A stretch of DNA of 64,000 nucleotides from Lachnospiraceae bacterium (GCA_017476665.1 JAFUZJ010000050.1:1-64000), one strand, 5' to 3'. Numbered from the stretch's first letter, positions 17,198 through 26,231 are shown. Notes: generated from the letters alone by a model not told the origin. Numbers and translations are program-made.

Positions 17198-17694
17198 TAC
17201 CCCTCCTTATGTCGCATCATGCGCAGTTCTCTGCGTTTCTTCGCGTTCTCCCACTCCATCTGTTCGCCTTCGTTTTCCGTGATCAGGGGCGGAACCTTGG
17301 TGGGTCTGTCGTCGTCGCCCATGCAGACCATGACGAAATAGGCCCGGTTGATGGGGTGGCGGGAGCCGTCGTTTTTCTCAATATAAGAGTCTACACGCAC
17401 CTCCAGGGAGGTGTTGCCTACATAGGTTACCTTGCCTACCAGAACGACCAGATCATTCAGATAAGCACCGGATTTGAAGTGCAGGTTGTCCACTGCGACG
17501 GTGGTAGCGTCCCTGCCGCAATGGCGCTTGGCTGCGATGCCGGCGGTCTCGTCGATCCATGCTAAGAGCTGTCCGCCGAAGAGACGGTTGATGCCATTGA
17601 TGTGTTCATGCATGACCATATGAAACTGCTCCGTGGTGGAGTCAGATACTTTCTTGGGGGTAAGGGGATTGGGTTCATTCTTTTCCTGTGACAT
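17194..17694 (-). CDS. Acyl-CoA thioesterase, hotdog fold
   Basis: A single-hotdog protein of 166 residues of the YciA/BACH type. The segment INRLFGGQLLAWIDETAGIAAKRHCG carries the active-site region with the conserved Asp in the long helix, and VDNLHFKSGAYLNDLVVL fits the CoA-binding strand region. These enzymes hydrolyse acyl-CoA esters to free acid and CoA in the cytoplasm. AAAGGAG precedes the start. The substrate range cannot be read from sequence. Confidence 0.8.
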   Translation of the reverse strand: MSQEKNEPNPLTPKKVSDSTTEQFHMVMHEHINGINRLFGGQLLAWIDETAGIAAKRHCGRDATTVAVDNLHFKSGAYLNDLVVLVGKVTYVGNTSLEVRVDSYIEKNDGSRHPINRAYFVMVCMGDDDRPTKVPPLITENEGEQMEWENAKKRRELRMMRHKEGY

Positions 17695-17859
17695 ATAGGG
17701 AAACTCCTTTCTATAGATGGGATTGTCTGACCTAAAGTATACACTAATTTGCTTTGTATTTCCAGTTTTTGGAAGACATTAGGAATATTTTTTGCAAAAG
17801 CAGGAAAACTGTGATTGTAAGATCAATGCAAAGGTGTATGACCGGGAAAGGAGAATGTT

Positions 17860-18141
17860 ATGGATACAAACGGAATGCCCATAGAAGGTTTTTATTCCAC
17901 AAATGTGCCGGCGGGATTGGGAGCGGCGCCGCCGCTTTCGGCGAATCTGCTGCCTTCCGCGGAAAAGACGGACGGATATGAGGAACTGAATCAGACCACG
18001 GAGTCGGAGATGGAGAAACTGATCCTGGAATTCAAGGCGGCGCATTCAGACAGGCAGGCGGAAAAAATTTTGAGAGAAAAGGTTTCAGACAGGCAGATGG
18101 ACCGGGTGCTCGACAGGCTGGAGGAGGATATGCTCTCCTAG
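17860..18141 (+). CDS. Small hypothetical protein
   Basis: A 93-residue protein with a good ribosome binding site (AAAGGAG before ATG 17860). The first 40 residues are low-complexity, rich in Pro, Ala and Gly. The rest is charged and helical (SEMEKLILEFKAAHSDRQAEKILREKVSDRQMDRVLDRLEEDML) in pieces that suggest an amphipathic two-helix region. No family is recognised. Confidence 0.6.
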   Translation: MDTNGMPIEGFYSTNVPAGLGAAPPLSANLLPSAEKTDGYEELNQTTESEMEKLILEFKAAHSDRQAEKILREKVSDRQMDRVLDRLEEDMLS

Positions 18142-18168
18142 GGCGTCTGACGTAGAAAGACGGCTGGA

Positions 18169-18894
18169 TCAAATCCAGCCGCCGTCTAATGTGATGATCT
18201 GTCCGGTCAGGTAATCAGGTGCCTGTGCCAGGTGGAGAGCCAGCTGCGCCACTTCTTCGGGTTTACCGAAGCGGTCGGCGGGAATTTCTTCCTGCAGCGC
18301 GGCGCGTTCCTCCTCCGTGAAGCAGGCGTTCATGGTGGTATCGATGACGCCGCAGGCGATGGCATTTACCTGGATGCCGCTGGGGGCAAGTTCTTTGGCA
18401 AGCGCCTTGGTCAGAGCATTCATGCCGCCCTTGGAGGCGGAGTAAGCCGTTTCCATGGAGGCGCCCACGTTTCCCCATACGGAGGAAATGTTGATGATGC
18501 GTCCTGCGTGGTCTTGCAGCATCAGAGGGATGGCGGCACGACAGGTCAAAAAGCAGCTGCTCAAATTGGTATTTATCACGTTCTGCCAAGCGTCCCAGGT
18601 CATGCCGGAGAGAAGACCGATATAGGAGATCCCTGCATTGTTGACCAGGACATCCAGCTGGCTGATCTCTTCAAACAGTCTGTTCACGTCTGATTCATTG
18701 CTCATGTCTGCCTGGACAGGAGTACACTTCACCAGATATTTCTCTGTGATCCCTTCGCACAATGCCTGCAGCAGATCCATTGATTTATTGCAGGTCAGGA
18801 TCAGGTCATAGCCATTTGCGGCAAATTCCAGAGCAATTGCGGCGCCGATCCCGCGGGATGCGCCTGTGATCAATGCAACGGGTGTGTTATGCAT
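18169..18894 (-). CDS. Short-chain dehydrogenase/reductase, FabG-like
   Basis: A protein of 241 residues with the classical SDR plan: the cofactor loop TGASRGIG near the N-terminus, NNAG in the middle, the catalytic Ser in INISSVWG, and YSASKGG carrying the catalytic Tyr and Lys. The tail LTGQIITLDGGW is typical of 3-oxoacyl-ACP reductases. It may reduce beta-ketoacyl-ACP, but it stands alone and not within a fab cluster, so another ketone substrate is possible. AGAGGAGG precedes the start. Confidence 0.8.
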   Translation of the reverse strand: MHNTPVALITGASRGIGAAIALEFAANGYDLILTCNKSMDLLQALCEGITEKYLVKCTPVQADMSNESDVNRLFEEISQLDVLVNNAGISYIGLLSGMTWDAWQNVINTNLSSCFLTCRAAIPLMLQDHAGRIINISSVWGNVGASMETAYSASKGGMNALTKALAKELAPSGIQVNAIACGVIDTTMNACFTEEERAALQEEIPADRFGKPEEVAQLALHLAQAPDYLTGQIITLDGGWI

Positions 18895-18931
18895 AAGATC
18901 CCTCCTCTATTTTTGTCGTGGTACAATCCGA

Positions 18932-21658
18932 TCAATCATCGTCATCATCGTCGTCATCAACATATACATCCTCCGGTATACCGCCCCGCTGGTTCATCTC
19001 CCAGATCTGTTCGTTCAGAATGGTCTCATAGTCCGGATTCATGAAGAACATCGCATCGTGAGGACAATAGTTTGTCGTGTGCGGTGAAATTATGGTGGTA
19101 GTACCGTCCTCATTTTCGATAATGGTGGTAGAGCCAGCCAGCAATGCCGGATTCTCGGGCAGGGTCAGCATAGCAATACCATGGTAAGCAAAAGGACACT
19201 GGTCTGTTGCGATCAGACCGGAGTATGCGCATACGCGGCCTTCAAAATGGATATCGCAGGATTCAGTGGGTTCAGTGCCTTCCGCAAAGTATTCGGTTTT
19301 CACACAGCCGGCTTCTGCACAGAGGTGAGTGGGCAGTTTGCCGGACTTGGAGCAGATCTCCATTTCCACCAATCCTTCGGGAATGGGAAATTCATTGATG
19401 TTGGGGAGTTCCTCATGAACCCGCTTCATGATCGCTTTCCACAGACGCTTGGCTGTGTTGGATTCGTTGACGCTCTCGTTGGTGCTGGTATTCATGTTTA
19501 CATTATTGTCGTAGCCCGCCCAGACCGTTGCGGTATAGTACGGTGTAAAGCCTGCAAACCAGACATCCTGTGTCTTCTGGGAAGTACCGGTCTTGCCGGC
19601 AATCGCCATCTTGGAGTTGAAATTACATCTTGCACCGGTTCCCTTGGTCACCACGTCCCGCATGGCGTCTGTCAGCAGGAAAGCGGTAGTTTCCTTGATC
19701 ACCTGGCGGCTCTTGGGAATGGTATTGTCCAGGATCACATTGCCGTCCGCATCGGTGACGCGGGTGTAAAGCTTGGGGGTCATGTAATAGCCCAGGTTTG
19801 CGATAGATGCATATGCAGCGTTCAGCTCATAGGGGCTGACGCCATAGGTAATGCCGCCGATGGCGGTGGGTTGCTGGACATCCGAATATTTCTGTCCGTT
19901 GATCCACACGCCGTCCGTCAGGGTGGTGAAGCCGAAATTCAGCAGATATTGATATCCGAGCTCCGGTGTTACCACGGTAAAGGTCTTTACGGAAATAATG
20001 TTCAGGGACTGTTCAATCGCGTAACGGATGGAGCAGATGCCTTTATAGCCTTTGGTGTTGGCGTCATACCAGTTGCTTACCGGCGTGCCGTTGTCGTAGT
20101 TGAAAGGTGCATCGTTGTAAACGGTGGCAAGCGTCTGCCCGTTGGCGTCCAATGCCGGTGCAAAGGCGGCTAATACTTTGAAGGTGGAACCGGGAGAACT
20201 GCCGGCGGAGGTTGCCCTGTTCAAGGTGCGGCGGCCTTCCTTTGTGCCGCGCCCGCCTACCATGGCCACCACATAACCGGAGGTCTGATCTTCAATGACG
20301 ATGGCAGCCTGAGGCTGAGGCGTCATGGAGATGGTCTCCTCATAGTTGGTGGAGTCGGTGTTTATTCCCAATGTTTCCATCATGGCAAACCGATAAGTGT
20401 CGATCGCTTCATAGGCTTTCTCCTGGTCGGCAAAGATCAGATTGAAATTCCGGTCTTTGTTTTCCTTGAACCAGGACATCATATTTTCCTTGCTGTAATT
20501 GTGCTTTTGACCGTCCGAATCCGTGAGGGTCAACGCGTAACTCAGATACCAGTGCACATTTTTATTGTAGTTTTCTTCATTTTCAAATTCTTCATTGGCG
20601 ATCGTCTGGATCTTGGGATCCAGGGTGGAATCGATGCGCAGGCCGCCGGCGGACATCATGTATTCCGCTGTGGCGGAAGGGTAGCCTGCCGCAATCAGGT
20701 CTGCCATTACCTGGTCATAAAGGGCATCCGAGAAGTAGGAGCCGGAGGTGGTGTCATCCACCTTATAATTGATGTCGTGCATGCTGATGCGGTCATATAC
20801 CGCGTCGGTGTCAGCCATCGCCACGTTGTATTCGTCCTGGGTGATAAATTCCAATTCCAACATTGCCGTCAGGCATTCTGCACGGCGCTCTTTATTTTTG
20901 TCAGGATGTCTCAGCGGGTTGTAAGCGGAAGGATTCTGGGTGATGCTGGCGATCACGGCGCATTCGGAAAGATTGAGGAACGAACAGGACTTCCCAAAAT
21001 AGCGCAGGGAAGCGGCCTCCACGCCCAGGGTATTCTGTCCCAGGTTGATGGCGTTCATGTAACGCAGCAGCACATCATCTTTTTCCGTATTCTTGGTCAC
21101 TTCCAAGGCCAGGTACTGTTCCTGGATCTTACGCTTGATGCGTTCGATATCGCTGTCTTCCTCGGTCCATGTGGTGAAGACGGTGTTTTTCAGAAGCTGC
21201 TGGGTGATGGTGCTGGCGCCCTGCTTTTCCTTGCCTCTGGTCTTGACAAACTGATAGCCGGCGCGCACAATACCGATCACGTCGATGCCGTTATGCTGAT
21301 AGAACCGCCGATCTTCGATGGCTACAAATGCTTGTCCCAGATGTTTGGGCACCTGATCGATGGTCACATAGATCCGGTTGGAATTCATGCTGACATACTG
21401 ATCAATCTCATTCCCTTCCTTATCATACACGATGGTCGCCTGACCGGGCGCCACCACATCACTGATCCGGATGCTCGGCGTATCCTCCAGGATACCGTGG
21501 AACGCACCGATGCCGCCTGCCACCCCGCAGATGCCGATGCCGAGTATTCCCACAAGTATCAGTTCAATACAGGTCAAGAGAAGTTTCCTGCCCCATTTGC
21601 CGCCCTTTGCGTTGAGCTGGCGTTCTTTATCGCGAATTCCTTTTTTTCCGTAATTCAT
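18932..21658 (-). CDS. Class A penicillin-binding protein (PBP1A-type)
   Basis: A bifunctional peptidoglycan synthase of about 908 residues. A cytoplasmic Lys/Arg-rich start is followed by one membrane segment (about 28-55). The GT51 transglycosylase domain shows EDRRFYQHNG with the catalytic Glu and GASTITQQLLKN. The transpeptidase domain shows STFK (the nucleophile serine at about 491) and KTGT near residue 690. The C-terminal region has Cys-rich segments (CSKSGKLPTHLC, CPFAYHG) and ends in a run of eight aspartates. ATG 21658 is preferred over an upstream TTG at 21664 because GAGGG is well spaced. It builds and cross-links glycan strands outside the membrane. Confidence 0.9.
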   Translation of the reverse strand: MNYGKKGIRDKERQLNAKGGKWGRKLLLTCIELILVGILGIGICGVAGGIGAFHGILEDTPSIRISDVVAPGQATIVYDKEGNEIDQYVSMNSNRIYVTIDQVPKHLGQAFVAIEDRRFYQHNGIDVIGIVRAGYQFVKTRGKEKQGASTITQQLLKNTVFTTWTEEDSDIERIKRKIQEQYLALEVTKNTEKDDVLLRYMNAINLGQNTLGVEAASLRYFGKSCSFLNLSECAVIASITQNPSAYNPLRHPDKNKERRAECLTAMLELEFITQDEYNVAMADTDAVYDRISMHDINYKVDDTTSGSYFSDALYDQVMADLIAAGYPSATAEYMMSAGGLRIDSTLDPKIQTIANEEFENEENYNKNVHWYLSYALTLTDSDGQKHNYSKENMMSWFKENKDRNFNLIFADQEKAYEAIDTYRFAMMETLGINTDSTNYEETISMTPQPQAAIVIEDQTSGYVVAMVGGRGTKEGRRTLNRATSAGSSPGSTFKVLAAFAPALDANGQTLATVYNDAPFNYDNGTPVSNWYDANTKGYKGICSIRYAIEQSLNIISVKTFTVVTPELGYQYLLNFGFTTLTDGVWINGQKYSDVQQPTAIGGITYGVSPYELNAAYASIANLGYYMTPKLYTRVTDADGNVILDNTIPKSRQVIKETTAFLLTDAMRDVVTKGTGARCNFNSKMAIAGKTGTSQKTQDVWFAGFTPYYTATVWAGYDNNVNMNTSTNESVNESNTAKRLWKAIMKRVHEELPNINEFPIPEGLVEMEICSKSGKLPTHLCAEAGCVKTEYFAEGTEPTESCDIHFEGRVCAYSGLIATDQCPFAYHGIAMLTLPENPALLAGSTTIIENEDGTTTIISPHTTNYCPHDAMFFMNPDYETILNEQIWEMNQRGGIPEDVYVDDDDDDDD

Positions 21659-21747
21659 AAACAAGCCCTCTTTATTTCCATAGATAGTTATAGTATATCA
21701 AAAAATAAATGGTAAATAAAGGTTTTCTTTTCAGTATTAAGAATTGT

Positions 21748-21776
21748 TTCACATTTTTCTGAAAATATGCTAAAAT
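21748..21776 (+). promoter_or_regulatory. Candidate promoter for the IMPACT-family gene
   Basis: TTCACA (21748-21753) and TAAAAT (21771-21776) are 17 bases apart, 38 bases before the start at 21814. This is a fair sigma-A match in an otherwise empty 155-base divergent region. Confidence 0.5.
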
Positions 21777-21813
21777 AAAATAATGTGTAGAATTGTGAAA
21801 AAAGGAGTTTCCG

Positions 21814-22443
21814 ATGGGCGCGTACAGGGTATTGCTGGAAGGCGGAGAGGGCGAGATCGTTGAGAAAAAGTCGCGCTTTATTGCTACGGTGGCGAAGTGT
21901 GAGTCGGAGGAAGAAGCCATCCGCTTTATCGAGAGTATCAAAAAGAAATATTGGGATGCCAGGCATAACTGTTCCGCATTTGTCATCGGGGACAGGGGAG
22001 AACTGACGCGCTGCAGCGACGACGGGGAGCCGTCGGGGACGGCAGGACGGCCCATGCTGGAGGTTCTGTTGGGCGAGGAGATTCACAATGTCTGTGTGGT
22101 GGTGACCCGGTATTTCGGCGGCGTCCTGTTGGGGACGGGCGGTCTGGTGCGGGCGTACACCCAGGCGGTGAAAGAGGGGCTGGCACACTGTAAGATCGGC
22201 ACCAGAAGGCTGGGGTGTGAGCTGGAGATCGGCACGGATTACACTGGAATTGGCAAGATCCTGTATCTGCTGGGGCAGAAAGGGATCGAGCCTTTGAACA
22301 GTGATTATACGGATCTGGTGGTGCTGCGGATCGTGATCCCTGTGGAGGAAGAGGAGACTATGCGCAGGGAGATCACGGAGGCAACGCTGGGAAAGGCGAG
22401 GATTGAGAAAAAGCAGGAGCTTTTTTATGTAGAAAAGGGATAG
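21814..22443 (+). CDS. YigZ/IMPACT-family protein
   Basis: A protein of 209 residues. The N-terminal UPF0029/IMPACT domain is clear from KKSRFIATVA, then HNCSAFVIG, GEPSGTAGRPML and VTRYFGGVLLGTGGLVRAY. A smaller C-terminal ferredoxin-like domain follows. Family members are cytoplasmic, related to translation-associated IMPACT proteins, and of unclear biochemical function. A strong AAAAGGAG ribosome binding site precedes it. It is followed closely by mgtE on the same strand. Confidence 0.85.
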   Translation: MGAYRVLLEGGEGEIVEKKSRFIATVAKCESEEEAIRFIESIKKKYWDARHNCSAFVIGDRGELTRCSDDGEPSGTAGRPMLEVLLGEEIHNVCVVVTRYFGGVLLGTGGLVRAYTQAVKEGLAHCKIGTRRLGCELEIGTDYTGIGKILYLLGQKGIEPLNSDYTDLVVLRIVIPVEEEETMRREITEATLGKARIEKKQELFYVEKG

Positions 22444-22462
22444 GCAGAAAGGGTGGTGCAGG

Positions 22463-23812
22463 ATGGAACAGGATCTGACATTGGAAGAAGTACTGGAATT
22501 ATTGGACACAAAACAGTATACCAAACTGCGACAATCTCTTGCGGAGCTGAATGAGGCCGATGTGGCGGCGCTTTTGGAGGAATTGAATGAGGATCAGCTG
22601 CTTCGGGTGTTCCGGATCCTGCCCAAGGATTTGGCGGCCGATGTGTTTTCCTATATGGAGCCGGAGAATCAGCAGACCGTCATTGCAGCTCTTTCTGACC
22701 GTGAGACGGCAAACATCATCGATAATCTGATGGCCGATGATGCAACGGATCTGTTGGAAGAGATGCCTGCCAATGTGGTGAAAAAGATCCTGGCGAATGT
22801 GAGCCCGGAAACCAGACGGGATATCAATCATCTGCTGCGCTATCCGGAGGATTCCGCCGGAAGCATCATGACGGTGGAGTATGTGGATCTGAAGGAAAAT
22901 CTCACGGTGGAAGGCGCCATTGCCCGAATCCGGGAGGTGGGTCTGGACAGTGAGACCATCAATGTCTGCTATGTGCTGGATGCCCAGAGAAGACTGGTGG
23001 GAACGGTGGCATTGCGCTACCTTCTGTTGTCAGATCCCCAGGAGAAGATCGGAAACATCATGCATGAGAACGTCATTGCCCTGGGAACGCTGATGGACCA
23101 GGAGGAGGTTGCCAACCAGTTTAAGAAGTATGACTTCACCACAATGCCTGTGGTGGACAACGAAAACCGTCTGGTGGGCATTATCACGGTCGATGATATC
23201 ATGGATATCATGGTAGAGGAGACCACAGAGGATATGGAAAAGATGGCCGCAATCGTGCCCAGTGACAAGCCGTATATGCGTACGGGCATTTTTGAGACCT
23301 TTCAGAAAAGAATTCCGTGGCTGTTGCTCTTGATGGTGTCGGCTACGTTTACCGGGGCGATCCTCACCCGTTTTGAGGATGCGCTGAGCGCCTGCGCAGT
23401 GCTGATCGCCTTTATTCCCATGCTGATGGATACGGGCGGTAACGCCGGCGGACAGGCCAGCGTGACGGTGATCCGCGGGCTGTCTTTGGGAGAAATCGAA
23501 TACCGCGATGTGCCGCGGGTTATTTTTAAGGAAGTCCGGGTGGCGGTATTGTGCGGCATATGTCTGGCGGCGGCAAATTTCGTGAAGCTGCTGGTATTTG
23601 ATAAGGTGGGTATGATGGTGGCGTTCGTGGTGTGCATTACCCTGGTGGCAGCAGTGCTCATGGCGATGTTGGTGGGCTGCCTGCTCCCCATCGGCGCCAA
23701 ACGCCTGGGCTTTGACCCGGCTGTGATGGCGAGCCCGTTTATCACCACCATCGTGGATGCGCTGTCGCTGTTAATCTACTGCAGCGTTGCCAGAGTCCTG
23801 CTGGGGTTGTGA
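22463..23812 (+). CDS. mgtE: Magnesium transporter MgtE
   Basis: A protein of 449 residues with the full MgtE layout: an N-terminal superhelical Mg-sensing domain (about 1-125), two CBS domains (about 130-255, e.g. TTMPVVDNENRLVGIITVDDIMDIM), a connecting helix, and five membrane segments with the pore-region motif DTGGNAGGQAS. The channel imports Mg2+ and is gated by Mg2+ binding to the cytosolic domains. It starts 20 bases after the IMPACT gene, suggesting one transcript. Confidence 0.92.
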   Translation: MEQDLTLEEVLELLDTKQYTKLRQSLAELNEADVAALLEELNEDQLLRVFRILPKDLAADVFSYMEPENQQTVIAALSDRETANIIDNLMADDATDLLEEMPANVVKKILANVSPETRRDINHLLRYPEDSAGSIMTVEYVDLKENLTVEGAIARIREVGLDSETINVCYVLDAQRRLVGTVALRYLLLSDPQEKIGNIMHENVIALGTLMDQEEVANQFKKYDFTTMPVVDNENRLVGIITVDDIMDIMVEETTEDMEKMAAIVPSDKPYMRTGIFETFQKRIPWLLLLMVSATFTGAILTRFEDALSACAVLIAFIPMLMDTGGNAGGQASVTVIRGLSLGEIEYRDVPRVIFKEVRVAVLCGICLAAANFVKLLVFDKVGMMVAFVVCITLVAAVLMAMLVGCLLPIGAKRLGFDPAVMASPFITTIVDALSLLIYCSVARVLLGL

Positions 23813-23852
23813 CGATTGTGACGCCGGGGCTGCCATCTTGGAAAAACCACCC

Positions 23853-23881
23853 TTGACGTGTCAGAAAACATATCATATAAT
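23853..23881 (+). promoter_or_regulatory. Sigma-A promoter of the yicC-remA-gmk-rpoZ group
   Basis: TTGACG (23853-23858) and TATAAT (23876-23881) are exactly 17 bases apart. A perfect 10-bp hairpin begins three bases after the -10 box, so transcription should start within its left arm, and a leader of about 200 bases precedes yicC. Confidence 0.8.
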
Positions 23882-23883
23882 GT

Positions 23884-24030
23884 GAAATGATGCACAGCAT
23901 CATTTCAACAGAAATGCGTAGCATTTTTTGGAAAACGCGTAGCGTTTTTCGAGTCTGACTCAGATGCATAGCATCATTTCAACGAGGAAATTGCGAAGCA
24001 ATTTTCGAGTCTGACTCAGCTGCAAAGCGT
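23884..24030 (+). repeat. Ladder of triloop mini-hairpins in the yicC leader
   Basis: Five perfect stems follow one another: arms GAAATGATGC/GCATCATTTC with loop ACA (23884-23906); AAATGC-GTA-GCATTT (23912-23926); AAAACGC-GTA-GCGTTTT (23932-23948); GATGC-ATA-GCATC (23963-23975); AAATTGC-GAA-GCAATTT (23988-24004). All close on G-C with a three-base loop while the outer stem bases differ. TTTTCGAGTCTGACTCAG occurs twice as a linker (23946-23963 and 24002-24019) and ATTTCAAC also recurs. Confidence 0.85.
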
Positions 24031-24085
24031 TTGAGTCTGAGTGGGAAGAACCGGTGGCAGAGAAGCGCCGGGTGGGGGACTGCAA

Positions 24086-24964
24086 ATGATAAAAAGTATG
24101 ACCGGTTTCGGTAGATGCGAAATCTCCGAAAACAACAGGAAGTTTACGGTGGAGATGAAATCAGTCAACCACCGTTATCTTGATGTCAACATCAAGATGC
24201 CCAAAAAATTAAACATTTTTGAGGCAGCGATCCGCACGGAGTTAAAAAATTATATCTCCAGAGGAAAGGTTGATATTTTTATTACGTATGAGGATTTTTC
24301 CGAGAGCAATACCACGGTGCGCTACAATAAGGAAGTGGCACAGGAATATCTCAACTATCTGCGTCAGATGGCGAGGGATTTTCAGCTGGATGATGATATC
24401 AGGGTATCCACGCTCTCTAAGTACCCGGAGGTTTTCACCATGGAGGAGCAGACCGTGGATGAGGAGGAGCTCTGGAAGGAGTTGGAAAAGGCTCTGCGGG
24501 GAGCTGCGGAGATGTTTGTGCAGACGCGGATCACCGAGGGCGAGCATCTGCGGGATGATCTGATCGGAAAACTGGACGGTATGCTCAAGATGGTTGATTT
24601 TATCACCGAGCGTTCTCCGAAGATCGTGGCGGAGTACAGACAGAAATTGCAGGAGAAGGTGCAGGATCTTCTCGGCGACAATACTGTGGATGAGGCGAGA
24701 CTTTTGACGGAAGTCACCATCTTTGCGGACAAGGTCTGTGTGGACGAGGAACTGGTGCGGCTGCGCAGTCATATCGAGACTACAAAGAATACGCTGATCG
24801 CAGGCGGCAGCATCGGAAGAAAGCTGGATTTCATTGCACAGGAGATGAACAGAGAGGCAAATACCACCCTGTCAAAGTCCAATGATCTGGAGATTTCTAA
24901 CTGTGCGATCGAGCTCAAGACAGAGATTGAGAAAGTGCGCGAGCAGATTCAGAATATCGAGTAA
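24086..24964 (+). CDS. yicC: YicC-family endoribonuclease
   Basis: A protein of 292 residues beginning IKSMTGFGRCEI, the hallmark of the family, with the matching C-terminal DUF1732 region (LLTEVTIFADKVCVDEELVRLRSH, GRKLDFIAQEMNREANT). YicC/YloC proteins are implicated in RNA processing and decay and act in the cytoplasm. The start at 24086 fits both the GGGGGA ribosome binding site and family N-termini; the longer frame upstream has no support. It heads a group with remA, gmk and rpoZ, an order common in Firmicutes. Confidence 0.9.
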   Translation: MIKSMTGFGRCEISENNRKFTVEMKSVNHRYLDVNIKMPKKLNIFEAAIRTELKNYISRGKVDIFITYEDFSESNTTVRYNKEVAQEYLNYLRQMARDFQLDDDIRVSTLSKYPEVFTMEEQTVDEEELWKELEKALRGAAEMFVQTRITEGEHLRDDLIGKLDGMLKMVDFITERSPKIVAEYRQKLQEKVQDLLGDNTVDEARLLTEVTIFADKVCVDEELVRLRSHIETTKNTLIAGGSIGRKLDFIAQEMNREANTTLSKSNDLEISNCAIELKTEIEKVREQIQNIE

Positions 24965-24970
24965 GAAATT

Positions 24971-25261
24971 ATGTTAGTTCATATTGGTTTTGGCAATATT
25001 GTAAATACGGAGAAGATCATAGCGATCGTCAGTCCGGAGTCTGCGCCGATCAAACGGCTGGTGCAGAGGGCGAAGGAGGACGGAACGGCCATCGATGCCA
25101 CACAGGGGCGGCGGACAAAATCTGTGCTCGTGATGGAGAGCGGTCAGGTCGTGCTGTCGGCGCTTTTGCCGGAAACGATTGCAGGCAGAGCACTGATGCC
25201 CGGACAGGATCCGGGAATGATCGCAGACAGAGAGGATTCGGAGCCGGATGAAAAGGAATGA
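24971..25261 (+). CDS. remA: RemA-family (DUF370) regulator
   Basis: A protein of 96 residues; the first 85 match the RemA/DUF370 fold ([39 protein letters not shown]). RemA is a DNA-binding activator of matrix genes in Bacillus subtilis and is widespread in Clostridia next to gmk. The acidic tail ([11 protein letters not shown]) overlaps the start of gmk by 14 bases. Its target genes here are unknown. Confidence 0.88.
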   Translation: MLVHIGFGNIVNTEKIIAIVSPESAPIKRLVQRAKEDGTAIDATQGRRTKSVLVMESGQVVLSALLPETIAGRALMPGQDPGMIADREDSEPDEKE

Positions 25262-25901
25262 TACAGAAAAAGAAAAAGGGATATTGATCGTTTTGTCCGG
25301 GTTTTCCGGAGCAGGCAAGGGAACTTTGGTCAAAGAGCTTTTGAATACCTACCGGGATGAATATGCGCTTTCGGTGTCCATGACCACCAGAGCGCCCAGA
25401 GAAGGCGAGCAGGACGGCGTCCATTATTTCTTTACGGACAGGGCGCATTTTGAAGATACGGTGGCGAAGGGCGGTCTGATCGAGCACGCGGAATACTGCG
25501 GCAATTATTACGGAACGCCCAAGGCATATGTGGAGGAGCAGATGGCGGCAGGCAGGAATGTGCTGCTGGAGATTGAGATCCAGGGCGCTTTGCAGATCAA
25601 AAAGCTGTTTCCGGAGAGTCTGCTTTTGTTCGTGACACCGCCGACGGCCGCGGAGCTGGAGCGGCGACTGAAAAACCGGGGGACGGAGACCGAGGAGGTC
25701 ATTGCAAAACGTCTTTCCAGGGCAAGTGAAGAATCAGAAGGCATGGAAGCCTATGATTATATTGTGATCAATGATGACCTGCAGGCATGCGTGAAGGAAC
25801 TGCACGGGATCGTGCAGGCGGCGCGCAGGGAGCCGGTGCGGACAAAGGCGTTCATTGAGGAGATCCAGAAAGAATTAAAAGGGTTTGTGAAAGGAGAATA
25901 A
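25248..25901 (+). CDS. gmk: Guanylate kinase
   Basis: A protein of 217 residues that phosphorylates GMP to GDP with ATP. The P-loop [10 protein letters not shown] is near residue 20, followed by the GMP-binding segment [19 protein letters not shown] and the lid region. The start overlaps the end of remA, with the ribosome binding site inside remA. It is normal length for the family with a slightly extended N-terminus. Confidence 0.93.
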   Translation: MKRNDTEKEKGILIVLSGFSGAGKGTLVKELLNTYRDEYALSVSMTTRAPREGEQDGVHYFFTDRAHFEDTVAKGGLIEHAEYCGNYYGTPKAYVEEQMAAGRNVLLEIEIQGALQIKKLFPESLLLFVTPPTAAELERRLKNRGTETEEVIAKRLSRASEESEGMEAYDYIVINDDLQACVKELHGIVQAARREPVRTKAFIEEIQKELKGFVKGE

Positions 25902-25905
25902 ATTC

Positions 25906-26145
25906 ATGTTACATCCGTCTTATTCCGATCTGATGAAGGTCGTAAACAGTGAGGTTGAGCCCGGTGAGGCACCGGTAGTCAACAGTCGTTATTCCATCGT
26001 TATGGCAACGTCCAAGCGTGCAAGGCAGATCATCGGGGGTGAGGAGCCTTTGGTGGATGGCAAAAATGAAAAGCCTTTGTCATTGGCGATTGAGGAGTTG
26101 AATCAGGGCAAGATCAAGATCCTCGGAGACGACGAGGAAGTATAA
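25906..26145 (+). CDS. rpoZ: RNA polymerase omega subunit
   Basis: A 79-residue omega subunit. The core NSRYSIVMATSKRARQII is the family signature and binds the beta-prime C-terminus to help assemble RNA polymerase. It lies four bases after gmk, the usual neighbour. The C-terminus SLAIEELNQGKIKIL is conserved in Firmicutes. Confidence 0.92.
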   Translation: MLHPSYSDLMKVVNSEVEPGEAPVVNSRYSIVMATSKRARQIIGGEEPLVDGKNEKPLSLAIEELNQGKIKILGDDEEV

Positions 26146-26159
26146 AAGCTTGAATGCGG

Positions 26160-26231
26160 TAGCCGGCGGGAAGAGGTTGGGTCTTTCGTGAGCCGGCTAT
26201 CATTTCGTTACAGGAAGTTGCGAAGCAACTT
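26160..26231 (+). repeat. Two hairpins between rpoZ and rimO
   Basis: TAGCCGGC (26160-26167) pairs with GCCGGCTA (26192-26199) around a 24-base loop, without a T-run, so it is not a clear terminator. Next comes AAGTTGC-GAA-GCAACTT (26215-26231), a member of the triloop mini-hairpin family also seen before yicC and hpf, placed directly before the rimO ribosome binding site. Confidence 0.7.

Noticed and set aside
18162-18180. Hairpin GGCTGGAT/ATCCAGCC as a terminator between the convergent genes
   Set aside because: It lies inside the last codons of the short-chain reductase gene and has no T-run on either strand.
20501-21715. Long plus-strand frame opposite the penicillin-binding protein gene
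   Set aside because: The minus-strand protein has all catalytic motifs; the plus-strand frame has none and no start signal.
23884-24030. Hairpin ladder as a CRISPR array
   Set aside because: Repeats are palindromes with differing stems and uneven spacing, there are no unique spacers of constant size, and no cas genes are present.
26160-26199. TAGCCGGC/GCCGGCTA as rpoZ terminator
   Set aside because: The loop is long and no T-run follows, so it is listed only as a hairpin.
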